Source of the DNA: Pedobacter nutrimenti
GTDB taxonomy: Bacteria > Bacteroidota > Bacteroidia > Sphingobacteriales > Sphingobacteriaceae
Direction of reading: 5' to 3'
DNA length: 64,000 bases
Assembly (NCBI RefSeq): GCF_003208655.1
Contig: NZ_QKLU01000008.1
Span: forward strand, 186,001-250,000
Shown piece after piece: positions 51,360-60,644 of the stretch. Numbering within the stretch: position 1 is the first letter of the stretch; each line of letters begins with the position of its first letter. A model generated the notes under the pieces. It had not been told where the DNA came from. It did no database searches and was given only the letters and a program-made list of their open reading frames with translations. Both the position numbers and the translations under genes were made by a program.

Positions 51360-53252
51360 ATGAAAAGGATTTGTTTAATGGTACTGATTTTATCGGTATT
51401 GGCCACTGCATGCAAAAAAAACGAGGCAGGGAACACGCCTGTTGTTCCGGTAACACCGGGCAATCCAGGGCTTCCGGCCGGAGCAAAAGACGGGGTTGTT
51501 TACCTCAACGGCGGCACCTCTGCCCTGGTGACCCTATATGCCCCAGGAAAAAAAACTGTTTCCCTGATCGGCGAGTTTAACAATTGGTCGGCTTCGGCAG
51601 CCCCCATGAAAAACACACCTGATGGCAATATCTGGTGGGTACAGATTGATAACCTGAACCCCTCGACCGAATATGCTTATCAGTTTCTGGTCGACGACAA
51701 TCTAAAGGTGGCGGACCCTTACAGTGAAAAAATCCTCGATCCGGACAATGACAGTTATATAGATGCCCAAACGTACCCATCCCTAAAAGCCTATCCTGCA
51801 GGTAAAACTACCGGGATCGTGAGTGTGATGCAGGGCAATCCTCCCCTCTATACCTGGAAAAACGCGGGTTTCAACAGGCCTGCCAAGAACAACCTGGTCA
51901 TTTATGAGTTGCTGGTCCGGGATTTTACCGCCGAACACAATTATGCTTCCACCTTGCAAAAACTGGATTATCTGGTTTCTTTGGGTGTTAATGCCATTGA
52001 GCTGATGCCGGTCAATGAATTTGAAGGGAACCTGAGCTGGGGTTATAATCCTTCTTTTTATTTTGCACCCGATAAATACTACGGGACCAAGGCTGCTTTA
52101 CAAAACTTTATCGATGAATGCCATGGAAGGGGCATCGCAGTGATCCTGGATATTGTGTTGAACCATTCTTTTGGCCAGTCTCCTATGGTCCAGCTGTACT
52201 TTGATAAAGCGGCTGGCAAGCCTTCAGCAAACAGCCCCTGGTTTAATGCCGATGCCACCCATCCGTACAATGTGGGCTATGACTTTAACCATGAAAGGGC
52301 AGAGACCAAAACCTTTGTCAAAAATGTGGTGAAATTCTGGATGCAGCAATACCGCATTGATGGTTTCCGTTTTGATTTGTCGAAGGGTTTTACGCAGAAA
52401 AAATCCACGGATGATGCTTCTTTCAGCGCTTATGACGCCAGCCGGATTGCCATCTGGAAGGAATACAACAATTATATCAAAAGCATAGACAACAATAATT
52501 TTTATGTGATCCTGGAGCATTTTGCGGATGCTTCTGAAGAAAAAGTACTGGCAGATGAAGGCATGCTGCTTTGGAACAACCTGAACTATAATATGAACGA
52601 AGCAACGATGGGTTGGCTGGGCAATTCCGATTTTTCCTGGGCCTTTTTTGCAAAACATGGTTTCAGCCAGCCTGAGAACCTGCTGAATTTTATAGAAAGC
52701 CACGATGAGGAAAGGACGATGTTTAAAAACATCAGTTATGGTAATGCTTCGGGAAACTACAACGTAAAAGATCTTTCAACCGCACTGAAAAGGGAAGAAA
52801 TGGCTGCGGCCTTCCTGTTTGCTGTCCCGGGCCCGAAAATGATCTGGCAGTTTGAAGAATTGGGTTATGAGGTATCCATTGATGTGAATGGAAGGACAGG
52901 CAACAAGCCCATTCGCTGGGAATACCTGCAGCAAGCGGACCGCAAGGCTTTATACAGCGCCTATGCTAAATTCATCAGCCTGAAAAAACGCAACAGTGTT
53001 TTTAATTCCTCAAATACGCAGTATAACCTGGCAGGGGCAGTTAAGTATATTAAACTGACCGAAGGCAGCAATACGGTTGTCGTTGTTGGGAATTTTGACG
53101 TGGTTTCCCAGACGGCCAATATAGATTTTGGAAGTTCCGGCAACTGGTATGAGGTCGGGGGGCAGGTGCTGAATTTAAACAGCAGTACGTATTTCAAAGT
53201 CCTGGCACCCGGCGAGTATCATATTTACAGTAAGACCGCTTTGAGTAATTAA
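51360..53252 (+). CDS. GH13 alpha-amylase/pullulanase-type surface lipoprotein with N-terminal CBM48-like domain
   Basis: 630 residues, start 1 nt after the transporter stop. The lipoprotein signal is MKRICLMVLILSVLATAC (Cys18). A Pro/Gly linker, then an E-set/CBM48-type domain (about 45-130, VTLYAPGKKTVSLIGEFNNW). The GH13 barrel opens with NLVIYELLVRDFTAEHNYAS. Catalytic residues: Asp339 (GFRFDLSKG), Glu386 (VILEHFAD) and Asp449 (IESHDEERTMF). As a lipoprotein it is the best candidate for the surface starch cutter, the SusG role. It is the last gene of the locus. Confidence 0.92.
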   Translation: MKRICLMVLILSVLATACKKNEAGNTPVVPVTPGNPGLPAGAKDGVVYLNGGTSALVTLYAPGKKTVSLIGEFNNWSASAAPMKNTPDGNIWWVQIDNLNPSTEYAYQFLVDDNLKVADPYSEKILDPDNDSYIDAQTYPSLKAYPAGKTTGIVSVMQGNPPLYTWKNAGFNRPAKNNLVIYELLVRDFTAEHNYASTLQKLDYLVSLGVNAIELMPVNEFEGNLSWGYNPSFYFAPDKYYGTKAALQNFIDECHGRGIAVILDIVLNHSFGQSPMVQLYFDKAAGKPSANSPWFNADATHPYNVGYDFNHERAETKTFVKNVVKFWMQQYRIDGFRFDLSKGFTQKKSTDDASFSAYDASRIAIWKEYNNYIKSIDNNNFYVILEHFADASEEKVLADEGMLLWNNLNYNMNEATMGWLGNSDFSWAFFAKHGFSQPENLLNFIESHDEERTMFKNISYGNASGNYNVKDLSTALKREEMAAAFLFAVPGPKMIWQFEELGYEVSIDVNGRTGNKPIRWEYLQQADRKALYSAYAKFISLKKRNSVFNSSNTQYNLAGAVKYIKLTEGSNTVVVVGNFDVVSQTANIDFGSSGNWYEVGGQVLNLNSSTYFKVLAPGEYHIYSKTALSN

Positions 53253-53526
53253 AGGATTTTTAGGCTAAAATAGAGTGCGTCATTCTGGATCCGGCTCAGT
53301 GTGCAGGCAAGTTGCATATGCGACATATATGGTGCAATATACTATGTCCATATTTTGTTCCCTGTTTCGGGTGCCCACCTCGATGCAGATTCCTGAAACA
53401 GGGACAGCGGGAATTATTCCTGTAATCAGGTGATTATCGCCAGGTTGAGGTAACATTTTTAAATCATATCCCGGATTAAGCATCAATAATTTGATATTTA
53501 TAGGATAAACCTCAAACTAAATTAAA
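53253..53526. other. 274-bp gap after the starch locus with several hairpins
   Basis: No convincing gene. Clear features: GCATATGC palindrome near 53317; GACATA ... TATGTC around 53322-53348; a 13-bp imperfect hairpin TCCCTGTTTCGGG / CCTGAAACAGGGA (53359-53371 and 53392-53404, one mismatch); and TAATC-AGGT-GATTA near 53422-53435. The base composition is more GC-rich than other gaps here, so it may hold a small RNA or a remnant of an element. No T run follows the 13-bp hairpin, so it is not a normal terminator. Confidence 0.4.
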
Positions 53527-55080
53527 ATGAGAAAATTTTCACTGCTAATTCTGTTAACGGCCCTGGGTTTGAGCAGCACCATGGCCCAGAAATGGGAACC
53601 CATAAAGACACCTCCTCCTGCAGCCCAGGCATCAGCGCCGGCTAAGGAAGAGAGCAAAGCGGGTTCCAGAACCATTGTTCCGGAAAGTGCTGTGGTGACC
53701 CAGCACCAGGTCACCATAAAAGGACAACGCATCCCTTATAAGGCCACAGCGGGAACTTTGCCGGTCTGGGATGAAGAAGGAAAACCAATTGCCGGTCTTT
53801 TTTACACCTATTATGAGCGCTCAGATGTGGCCAACAGGGCTTCCAGACCACTGATCATTTCCTTTAATGGTGGTCCGGGATCTGCCTCGGTTTGGATGCA
53901 CATTGCCTATACCGGACCAGTGGTGTTGAATATTGATGATGAAGGTTATCCGGTACAGCCTTATGGTTATAAAGAAAATCCAAACTCTATTCTGGATATT
54001 GCAGATATCGTATATGTGGACCCTGTCAATACGGGTTATTCCAGGGCAACCAATAAAGATGTTCCGGGAAGTAAGTTTTTTGGTGTGAAAGCCGATATCA
54101 AATACCTGGCAGAATGGATCAATACTTTTGTGACCCGGAACAACCGCTGGGCTTCTCCTAAATTTCTGATTGGCGAAAGTTATGGTACCACCAGGGTTTC
54201 GGGCCTTGCATTGGAATTGCAGAATTCACAATGGATGTACCTGAACGGGGTGGTACTGGTTTCCCCGACAGAACTGGGCATAGAACGGGGCGGACCTGTA
54301 GAGGCGGCCCTGCGGTTGCCTTATTTTGCGGCAACAGCCTGGTACCATAAAGCCCTTCCTGCAGATTTGCAGGCTAAAGGTTTATACCCTATGCTGGCCG
54401 AAGCAGAAGAATTTACGGTTTCCGAACTCCTGCCCGCTATTGCAAGGGGAAGTAACCTGAGTGATCAGAAAAGAAATGAAATTGCAGCAAAAATGGCCAG
54501 GTATTCAGGTTTGTCTGCAAAAACAGTTCTGGAGTACAATATGGATGTTCCACCTTCTTTTTTCTGGAAAGAACTGTTAAGGGATAAAGGTTATACGGTT
54601 GGCCGTCTGGATTCCCGCTACCGTGGAATTGATAAAATGGCCGGAGGTGATTCACCGGATTACAATGCCGAGCTGACTTCCTGGCTACATTCCTTTACAC
54701 CGGCAATCAATATGTACCTGCGTAATGAACTGAATTATAAAACTGACCTGAAATACAACATGTTTGGAATGGTGTATCCATGGGACAATACCGGTAATCG
54801 TACCGGAGACAACCTGCGTCAGGCTATGGCTCAAAATCCGTATTTAAACCTGTTGGTTCAATCGGGTTATTATGACGGGGCATGCGATTATTTTAATGCG
54901 AAATACAGTATGTGGCAAATGGATCAGAGTGGTAAATTAAAAGACAGGATCAGCTGGGAAGGTTATGAAAGTGGCCATATGATGTATTTGCGTAAAGATG
55001 ACCTGGTTAAAGCCAATGACCATATCCGTGAATTTGTAAAGAAGTCCCTGCCTAAACAAGGGGTGCCTGCAAAATTTTAG
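53527..55080 (+). CDS. serine carboxypeptidase, peptidase family S10, exported
   Basis: 517 residues. Signal peptide MRKFSLLILLTALGLSSTMA, then QKWEP. The S10 fold is clear: FNGGPGSASVWMHIAYTGP (oxyanion-hole and substrate region) and the nucleophile in FLIGESYGTTRVSGL. The acid is in VQSGYYDGACDYFNA, and the His in YESGHMMYLRKDD. S10 enzymes remove C-terminal residues from peptides at acid pH; here in the periplasm or outside. It is 275 bp downstream of the starch locus and probably unrelated to it. Confidence 0.93.
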   Translation: MRKFSLLILLTALGLSSTMAQKWEPIKTPPPAAQASAPAKEESKAGSRTIVPESAVVTQHQVTIKGQRIPYKATAGTLPVWDEEGKPIAGLFYTYYERSDVANRASRPLIISFNGGPGSASVWMHIAYTGPVVLNIDDEGYPVQPYGYKENPNSILDIADIVYVDPVNTGYSRATNKDVPGSKFFGVKADIKYLAEWINTFVTRNNRWASPKFLIGESYGTTRVSGLALELQNSQWMYLNGVVLVSPTELGIERGGPVEAALRLPYFAATAWYHKALPADLQAKGLYPMLAEAEEFTVSELLPAIARGSNLSDQKRNEIAAKMARYSGLSAKTVLEYNMDVPPSFFWKELLRDKGYTVGRLDSRYRGIDKMAGGDSPDYNAELTSWLHSFTPAINMYLRNELNYKTDLKYNMFGMVYPWDNTGNRTGDNLRQAMAQNPYLNLLVQSGYYDGACDYFNAKYSMWQMDQSGKLKDRISWEGYESGHMMYLRKDDLVKANDHIREFVKKSLPKQGVPAKF

Positions 55081-55131
55081 GATATATTTTAATTAGGTTC
55101 TTAATAAAATACCTATTTTTACCGCCCAATT

Positions 55132-56094
55132 ATGGAACAGATAAAAACATCATTTGATTTTGAAAAGCCTATTGCTGAGTTGCTTCAGCAAATTGAAAAG
55201 GTGAAACAGGTTGCTGAAAAAACCAAAGTAGATATGTCTGCTACCTTAACAGAACTGGAAGAGAAGCTGGTGGAAACCAGAAAATCTACTTACAGCCATC
55301 TGACCGGCTGGCAGGAAGTTCAGTTGTCCCGCCATGCGGAAAGGCCTCAGACGCTGGATTACATCAGCATGATCTGCGATGATTTTATAGAACTTCATGG
55401 TGACAGGACCGTTAAAGACGACAAAGCGATCATTGGTGGTTTTGCGACGATTAATGGCCAGACGGTGATGATCATCGGGCATCAGAAAGGTAAAAATACC
55501 AAAGAACGCCAGTACCGTAATTTCGGGATGGCCAATCCTGAAGGTTACAGAAAAGCGCTGCGTCTGATGAAGCTAGCCGAAAAATTCAATAAACCGGTGA
55601 TTTCCTTTATAGACACCATGGGTGCTTATCCGGGACTGGAAGCAGAAGAGCGTGGACAAGGGGAAGCCATTGCAAGGAACCTGTTGGAAATGTCTGTCCT
55701 TCGTGTGCCTATTGTTTGCTTTATTGTAGGTGAAGGTGCCTCAGGCGGTGCTTTGGGTATTGGAATAGGCGATAAAGTATATATGCTGGAGCATACCTGG
55801 TATTCGGTAATTTCTCCTGAATCCTGTTCCTCCATTTTGTGGAGAAGCTGGGATTATAAAGAACGTGCTGCAGAATGCTTAAAGCTAACTTCTACCGATA
55901 TGTTTAACAATAAGCTCATTGATGGTATCGTGAAAGAACCACTGGGCGGTGCGCATCAGGATCCCGAGCAAATGGGCATCACCCTGAAAGAACAGATTGT
56001 TAAAGACCTGAAAGAGCTGGGTAAAAAAAATACAGATAAATTAATCACAGAAAGAATTGATAAGTTCTGTGCAATGGGGGTAGTGACAGAATAA
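55132..56094 (+). CDS. accA: acetyl-CoA carboxylase carboxyltransferase subunit alpha
   Basis: 320 residues, standard. With AccD it transfers CO2 from biotin carboxyl carrier protein to acetyl-CoA, starting fatty acid synthesis. FEKPIAELLQQIEKV is the family N-terminus. LHGDRTVKDDKAIIGGFATI and GHQKGKNTKERQYRNFGMA are the conserved core, followed by FIDTMGAYPGLEAEERGQGE. CFIVGEGASGGALGIGIGD forms the oxyanion region. It ends before a very strong bidirectional terminator. Confidence 0.96.
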   Translation: MEQIKTSFDFEKPIAELLQQIEKVKQVAEKTKVDMSATLTELEEKLVETRKSTYSHLTGWQEVQLSRHAERPQTLDYISMICDDFIELHGDRTVKDDKAIIGGFATINGQTVMIIGHQKGKNTKERQYRNFGMANPEGYRKALRLMKLAEKFNKPVISFIDTMGAYPGLEAEERGQGEAIARNLLEMSVLRVPIVCFIVGEGASGGALGIGIGDKVYMLEHTWYSVISPESCSSILWRSWDYKERAAECLKLTSTDMFNNKLIDGIVKEPLGGAHQDPEQMGITLKEQIVKDLKELGKKNTDKLITERIDKFCAMGVVTE

Positions 56095-56113
56095 GTACTG
56101 TTTATTTATTCCC

Positions 56114-56167
56114 GATATCAAAAAGAAAGGGCTGCAATTTCAATTGCAGCCCTTTCTTTTTGATATC
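56114..56167. terminator. very long perfect bidirectional terminator between accA and the DUF2723 gene
   Basis: A perfect 26-bp inverted repeat (56114-56139 and 56142-56167) with only a 2-nt spacer, ending in GATATC on both sides. The GC-rich centre is AAAGGGCTGCAATT / AATTGCAGCCCTTT, and the arms give U tracts to both directions. It ends 8 bases before the stop of the convergent gene. Confidence 0.92.
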
Positions 56168-56175
56168 CCCCGGAC

Positions 56176-59100
56176 TTAATTGCCGCCCTGAGGGAAGTGT
56201 GATGCAAACCTGGATTCCAGTGCAGAGAACTGGTTTTTAAGGTCCTTACTTAATTTCGTTTGTTTATACTGATCGGCGGTATGGGCCATTTGATTCAGGA
56301 AAGACATGCCCAGTTGTACATTCTGTCCGCCAACATAGGTGTTTTTACTGTCAGAAACATCTGCCAGGTAGGTCAGTTCTTTTTGAATATAAACAGCCGC
56401 TTTTTCCAGCATTGCATTAGCCCTTGCAGTTTCATTTAAGGCGTAGAGGTTCTCTGCCATAAAATAAGTGCCGATCATAGAGCGAAGTCCATAAAATCTT
56501 TCCGGCATCACCTGGTAATACCTTTCGACAACTTTTTTCGCTTCTTCGGTTTTACCTTCTTTAATCAGGCTGGTGACTAATGAATTGAAAACATTTCCAA
56601 AAATAGAAACATCAGCTGCAGCTTGCTCGTCCAGGTAAGTGGCGGTTTTAATATTGCCCCATTTGAATTTATTCATCAGGTTGTCATACAATACAGGCGT
56701 ATTGATCAGGTCAGACTTGGTGGCTGCACTGTCCACTTTAAGTGGCATCAGGCGCATGGCCAGGCCTTCAGTATACAGGTAATTGTCCAGGCCATTATAC
56801 TGATCCGATGGTACGGTACTGGCAAAATAAATTGGTCTTTTCCAGTTGTTGTGTGCCAGGATGTCAAACATCGCCAGCGTTCCTTTGGTCACATAGCTTT
56901 TGTTGTATTTCCATTCCATCACCGGAACAATTTTATCTGCATTTGCAGCACTTACTGTACCTGTGCTAATGACATCAGCAGGGTTGATGGTCAGTTTAAA
57001 ATTTTTGGTCGGAATGAAATTTTCTTTTGTCCCGTTTTGAAGAGGAACTTTATCTTCATCATTATCGGACAACAAGATGTCAACAATGTCTTTCAGTTCT
57101 ACCGAACCGGCAAGATTGGCATCCTGATAATACATTACATCCCTGACGCCCTGTACATATTGTGATTCTTTCATCGTAATTGGAAGCGGCTCTGATCCGT
57201 TTTGCTTACGTTTCATGCCATTGATGTACCAGTCGGTATCAAATAAACTCAGGTTCACCAGACGGATATCCGGTCTGACATTTTCCACTTCCTGTATATA
57301 CCATAAAGGATAAGTATCATTATCCCCGTAGGTAAATAAAATGGCATTTGGTGCACAGGATTGCATGTAATCGACTGCAATATCGTGGGCCACCATTTTG
57401 GTCGAGCGGTTGTGGTCATCCCATCCCTGCTGGCCCATAATGACAGGCGCACAAAATAAACCGATTACCGTGGCAGCGATAGCGCCATTAACCGGGGTAA
57501 TTTTTTTAAACAACCAGTCCTGCAGGGCAAGTACACCAATACCAATCCATATGGCAAAGGCATAAAAAGAGCCCGCATAGGCGTAATCCCTTTCCCTTGG
57601 TTCGAGCGGCTTCTGATTTAAATAGAGTACAATGGCAATTCCGGTAAAGAAGAACAGTAAACCGACAATACCGGCATCTTTCTGATTGCGTTTGAAATGC
57701 CATACGGCCCCGATTAAGCCAATAATTAAAGGTAAAAAGAAGAAACGGTTATAGGCATGGCTTTCCACGATGGTTGGCGGAAGGTTTTTCTGGCTTCCAA
57801 GCATCAGTGCATCAATCGGTTTAATACCGCTTAACCACTGTCCTTCGTACAAGCTTCCCTGACCCTGGTCATCGTTTTGACGGCCAACAAAATTCCACAT
57901 GAAATAACGCATGTACATGTTCCCGATCTGATATTTGAACAGGAAGCCGATGTTGTCAAACAGGCTTGGGAAATGACTGTCGTCGAAACCCATAAAATCT
58001 TTATAATAGGCAACGTGTCTTTCGTCGTCACTGTACATCCTTGGAAAAGGAGTGGTTTTGTCGTATTCGTAATCGGTTTTCTTTCCTGCAACTTCATATT
58101 TCTCTGCACCTTTTCTGTACAGGGTTTTGCCTTCTTTAAGACTCACTTTCTGAGAGTTGTAGTTCGGGCCAAACAATAAAGGTCTGTCCCCGTATTGCTC
58201 CCTGTTCAGGTAACCCAGAAAAGAGAAGGCGTTATCGGGATCACTGTTGTTCAGGTTCGGATTGGCTTTTGCACGGATAATGATCATGGCAAAAGACCCA
58301 TAACCAAAAATGAGCAGGGCAGTGGAAAGCAGGGCAAGGTTTAAAATCCTTTTCTGGTGTTTAATGGAATAACGGATGCCCCATACCAGTCCGCCAATCA
58401 ACAGAATGGCAAAGAAAAGTACACCGGAACCAAAGCCCAGTCCCAAGGTGTTCACAAAAAACAAATCAAAATAGGCGCCAAAGGAAACCAGGTATTGTAT
58501 AATACCATATTGCACAAAGGCCAGGATCAGGATACCAATAAAAAAAGTTTTGATGATTCCGGCATTGCTTGGTTTGGAGGTCCTTTTGAAATAATATACA
58601 AATGCAATTGCAGGTATAGTCAATAAGTTCAACAGGTGGATACCGATGGACAGTCCCATAATATAGGCGATGAACAATAACCAGCGGTCCGAGCGGGGCT
58701 CATCTGCATGGGCTTCCCATTTCAGGATACCCCAGAATACGATGGCCGTAAAAAGAGAAGAAAGCGCATATACTTCGGATTCTACTGCTGAAAACCAGAA
58801 ACTGTCTGTATAGGTGTAAGCTAAAGCACCAACCACACCTGAACCCATAATGCTGATCAGTTTGGCTTTAGTGACTTCTTCACCTGGCTTGAGGATGATT
58901 TTTTTAGCCAGTGCAGTAATGGTCCAGAAAAGGAACAGAATGGTTGCACCACTGGCAACAGCCGAACCTACATTCATAAAGTAGGCTATTTTGGTCAGGT
59001 CTCCCATCGCAAAGAGCGAAAAGAAGCGCTGTATCATTAAAAATAATGGAGCGCCGGGTTGGTGTACAACCTGCATTCTAAGTGCAGAGGCTATAAACTC

Positions 59101-59208
59101 ACCGCAATCCCAAAAACTTACAGAAGGTTCTAAGGTTAGAATGTAAGATACTGTGGCAACCAGGAAACAGAACCAGCCTGTAATGTTATTGATCTTTGAG
59201 TAATTCAT
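56176..59208 (-). CDS. DUF2723 multi-spanning membrane protein, GT-C-like glycosyltransferase candidate
   Basis: 1010 residues. The N-terminal domain (about 1-250) is DUF2723: TGWFCFLVATVSYILTLEPS, VSFWDCGEFIASALRMQVVH, then QPGAPLFLMIQRFFSL. The Asp-Glu pair in SFWDCGEF is the usual first-loop acidic motif of GT-C enzymes. Further membrane helices run to about residue 590 (several clusters, such as GVLFFAILLIGGLVWGIRY). The C-terminal third is soluble, with a long insert and a final helical TPR-like part (EEAKKVVERYYQVMPERFYG). The family is thought to glycosylate proteins in the Bacteroidota envelope; that is family inference. Its stop is 82 bp from the accA stop. A 298-bp AT-rich gap separates it from tRNA-Gln. 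Confidence 0.85.
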   Translation of the reverse strand: MNYSKINNITGWFCFLVATVSYILTLEPSVSFWDCGEFIASALRMQVVHQPGAPLFLMIQRFFSLFAMGDLTKIAYFMNVGSAVASGATILFLFWTITALAKKIILKPGEEVTKAKLISIMGSGVVGALAYTYTDSFWFSAVESEVYALSSLFTAIVFWGILKWEAHADEPRSDRWLLFIAYIMGLSIGIHLLNLLTIPAIAFVYYFKRTSKPSNAGIIKTFFIGILILAFVQYGIIQYLVSFGAYFDLFFVNTLGLGFGSGVLFFAILLIGGLVWGIRYSIKHQKRILNLALLSTALLIFGYGSFAMIIIRAKANPNLNNSDPDNAFSFLGYLNREQYGDRPLLFGPNYNSQKVSLKEGKTLYRKGAEKYEVAGKKTDYEYDKTTPFPRMYSDDERHVAYYKDFMGFDDSHFPSLFDNIGFLFKYQIGNMYMRYFMWNFVGRQNDDQGQGSLYEGQWLSGIKPIDALMLGSQKNLPPTIVESHAYNRFFFLPLIIGLIGAVWHFKRNQKDAGIVGLLFFFTGIAIVLYLNQKPLEPRERDYAYAGSFYAFAIWIGIGVLALQDWLFKKITPVNGAIAATVIGLFCAPVIMGQQGWDDHNRSTKMVAHDIAVDYMQSCAPNAILFTYGDNDTYPLWYIQEVENVRPDIRLVNLSLFDTDWYINGMKRKQNGSEPLPITMKESQYVQGVRDVMYYQDANLAGSVELKDIVDILLSDNDEDKVPLQNGTKENFIPTKNFKLTINPADVISTGTVSAANADKIVPVMEWKYNKSYVTKGTLAMFDILAHNNWKRPIYFASTVPSDQYNGLDNYLYTEGLAMRLMPLKVDSAATKSDLINTPVLYDNLMNKFKWGNIKTATYLDEQAAADVSIFGNVFNSLVTSLIKEGKTEEAKKVVERYYQVMPERFYGLRSMIGTYFMAENLYALNETARANAMLEKAAVYIQKELTYLADVSDSKNTYVGGQNVQLGMSFLNQMAHTADQYKQTKLSKDLKNQFSALESRFASHFPQGGN

Positions 59209-59506
59209 TTTTTTATTAAATAGATAATCGTTAGACTATAAAAATGCTGCCGAAAATAAAGAATAAGATTGACAATATGATGAGGAATGGTTTAAAAATA
59301 CAAATTTAAACAGTCTCTAGGAGGATAAAAGGACATTAACAAAATTTAACCTTCAAAAATTTGTCAGTGCAATTTACTGAAGGACAGATATGGAAGAAAA
59401 AAAAGTAAAATTTTTTTTAAATAGTATTTGCAGATATCAAAAATGTGCGTAGATTTGCATTCCATTTCGAAGCGAACGTTATTTCAAAGCTTTTAAATGG
59501 GAAGAT
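59209..59506. promoter_or_regulatory. 298-bp AT-rich gap between the DUF2723 gene and tRNA-Gln
   Basis: No gene. It contains the tRNA promoter (59427-59457) and a weak inverted repeat CCTTCA / TGAAGG around 59350-59384. On the minus strand an AT-rich region before 59208 should hold the DUF2723 promoter, but I do not see a full consensus. Confidence 0.45.
59427..59457 (+). promoter_or_regulatory. promoter of tRNA-Gln
   Basis: TTTG (59427-59430), 19-nt spacer, TAGATTTG (59450-59457): a full match in both boxes, 49 nt before the mature tRNA start. Confidence 0.8.
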
Positions 59507-59577
59507 TGTCCGATAGTATAAGGGTAGTACAACGGTTTTTGGTACCGTTTGTCTTGGTTCGAATCCAGGTCGGACAA
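59507..59577 (+). tRNA. tRNA-Gln (anticodon TTG)
   Basis: A 71-nt cloverleaf. Acceptor TGTCCGA / TCGGACA (59507-59513, 59570-59576) with A as discriminator. The anticodon stem ACGGT / ACCGT encloses loop TTTTGGT with anticodon TTG at 59539-59541. The T arm contains GGTTCGAATCC. The 3' CCA is not encoded. It is followed by a terminator before prs, so it is a single-tRNA unit. Confidence 0.95.
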
Positions 59578-59587
59578 CAACAATATT

Positions 59588-59622
59588 CGGGTTGTGAATA
59601 AAACCGCAACCCGATTTTTTTT
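59588..59622 (+). terminator. intrinsic terminator after tRNA-Gln
   Basis: Seven-bp stem CGGGTTG / CAACCCG (59588-59594, 59607-59613), 12-nt loop, then an eight-T run to 59622. Confidence 0.85.
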
Positions 59623-59646
59623 AACCAGCATTGATACCGATCCATC

Positions 59647-60588
59647 ATGCCATTGCAATTTAACCCAGTTAAACTTTTTGCCGGAACCGGTACAAAAGCG
59701 TTAGCACTAAAGATTGCCGAGAGTTACGGCAAGCCACTAGGTGATGTTACCTTGAACCGGTTTAGTGATGGTGAATTTCAGCCCTCTTATGATGAGACCG
59801 TCAGAGGTTGCGATGTTTTCCTGATCGCTTCTACTTACCAGCCCAACGACAATTTAATGGAACTTTTACTGATGATAGATGCAGCCAAGCGCGCTTCTGC
59901 ACACTACATCACTGCTGTTGTTCCTTATTATGGTCTGGCCAGACAGGACCGAAAAGATAAGCCACGGGTTGCCATAGGTGCAAAACTGGTTGCCAACCTG
60001 CTAAAGTCTGCAGGGATCCACCGGATTATGACCATGGACCTTCATGCTGCTCAGATTCAGGGTTTCTTTGACATTCCGGTTGATCACCTGGATGCCTCGG
60101 TGATTTTTGTTCCATACATCAAAAGCCTTGGATTGGAAAACTTAACAATCGCCTCACCGGATATGGGTGGTTCATACCGTGCCCGGACCTTTGCCAAATT
60201 TTTTAATGCAGAGGTGGTTATTTGTGATAAACGCCGTAAAAGAGCGAATGAGATTGAGTCAATGTCTATTATAGGTGATGTGACTGGTCAGGATATTGTA
60301 CTGATCGATGACATCTGCGATACCGCAGGTACACTTTCCAAGGCTGCGGCATTGATTATGGAAAAAGGAGCGAAAAGTGTAAGGGCTGTTTGTACGCATC
60401 CGGTGCTTTCTGGTAAAGCTTATGAAACAGTCGAAAACTCTATGCTTTCCGAACTGATTGTAACCGATACAATTCCGTTAAAGCAAACGAGCCCGAAAAT
60501 CAGGGTATTGAGTACTGCAGACTTATTTGCCAAGGCGATTGCCAATGTAAATGAGCACGGTTCAATCAGTGAACTGTTTAAAGTTTAA
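59647..60588 (+). CDS. prs: ribose-phosphate pyrophosphokinase
   Basis: 313 residues, standard. It makes PRPP from ribose-5-phosphate and ATP for purine, pyrimidine, His and NAD synthesis. FAGTGTKALALKIAESYG and TLNRFSDGEFQPSYDETVRG open the protein. VPYYGLARQDRKDKPRVAIG contains ATP-binding residues, and MTMDLHAAQIQGFFDIPVDH the metal site. The PRPP loop is IVLIDDICDTAGTLSKAA. The gene is 24 nt after the tRNA terminator. rplY follows 56 nt later, as in many bacteria. Confidence 0.97.
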   Translation: MPLQFNPVKLFAGTGTKALALKIAESYGKPLGDVTLNRFSDGEFQPSYDETVRGCDVFLIASTYQPNDNLMELLLMIDAAKRASAHYITAVVPYYGLARQDRKDKPRVAIGAKLVANLLKSAGIHRIMTMDLHAAQIQGFFDIPVDHLDASVIFVPYIKSLGLENLTIASPDMGGSYRARTFAKFFNAEVVICDKRRKRANEIESMSIIGDVTGQDIVLIDDICDTAGTLSKAAALIMEKGAKSVRAVCTHPVLSGKAYETVENSMLSELIVTDTIPLKQTSPKIRVLSTADLFAKAIANVNEHGSISELFKV

Positions 60589-60644
60589 AATTTGAATACA
60601 AGGCTTGGAAAAGCCATTTTAATACATAAATTAATATAATAAAA

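Noticed and set aside
53280..53486. 68-codon minus-strand frame in the gap after the starch locus
   Set aside because: No family resemblance, and the region's inverted repeats explain its sequence better than coding does.
56623..57165. 180-codon plus-strand frame opposite the DUF2723 gene
   Set aside because: Antisense to a long conserved membrane protein and without its own start context.
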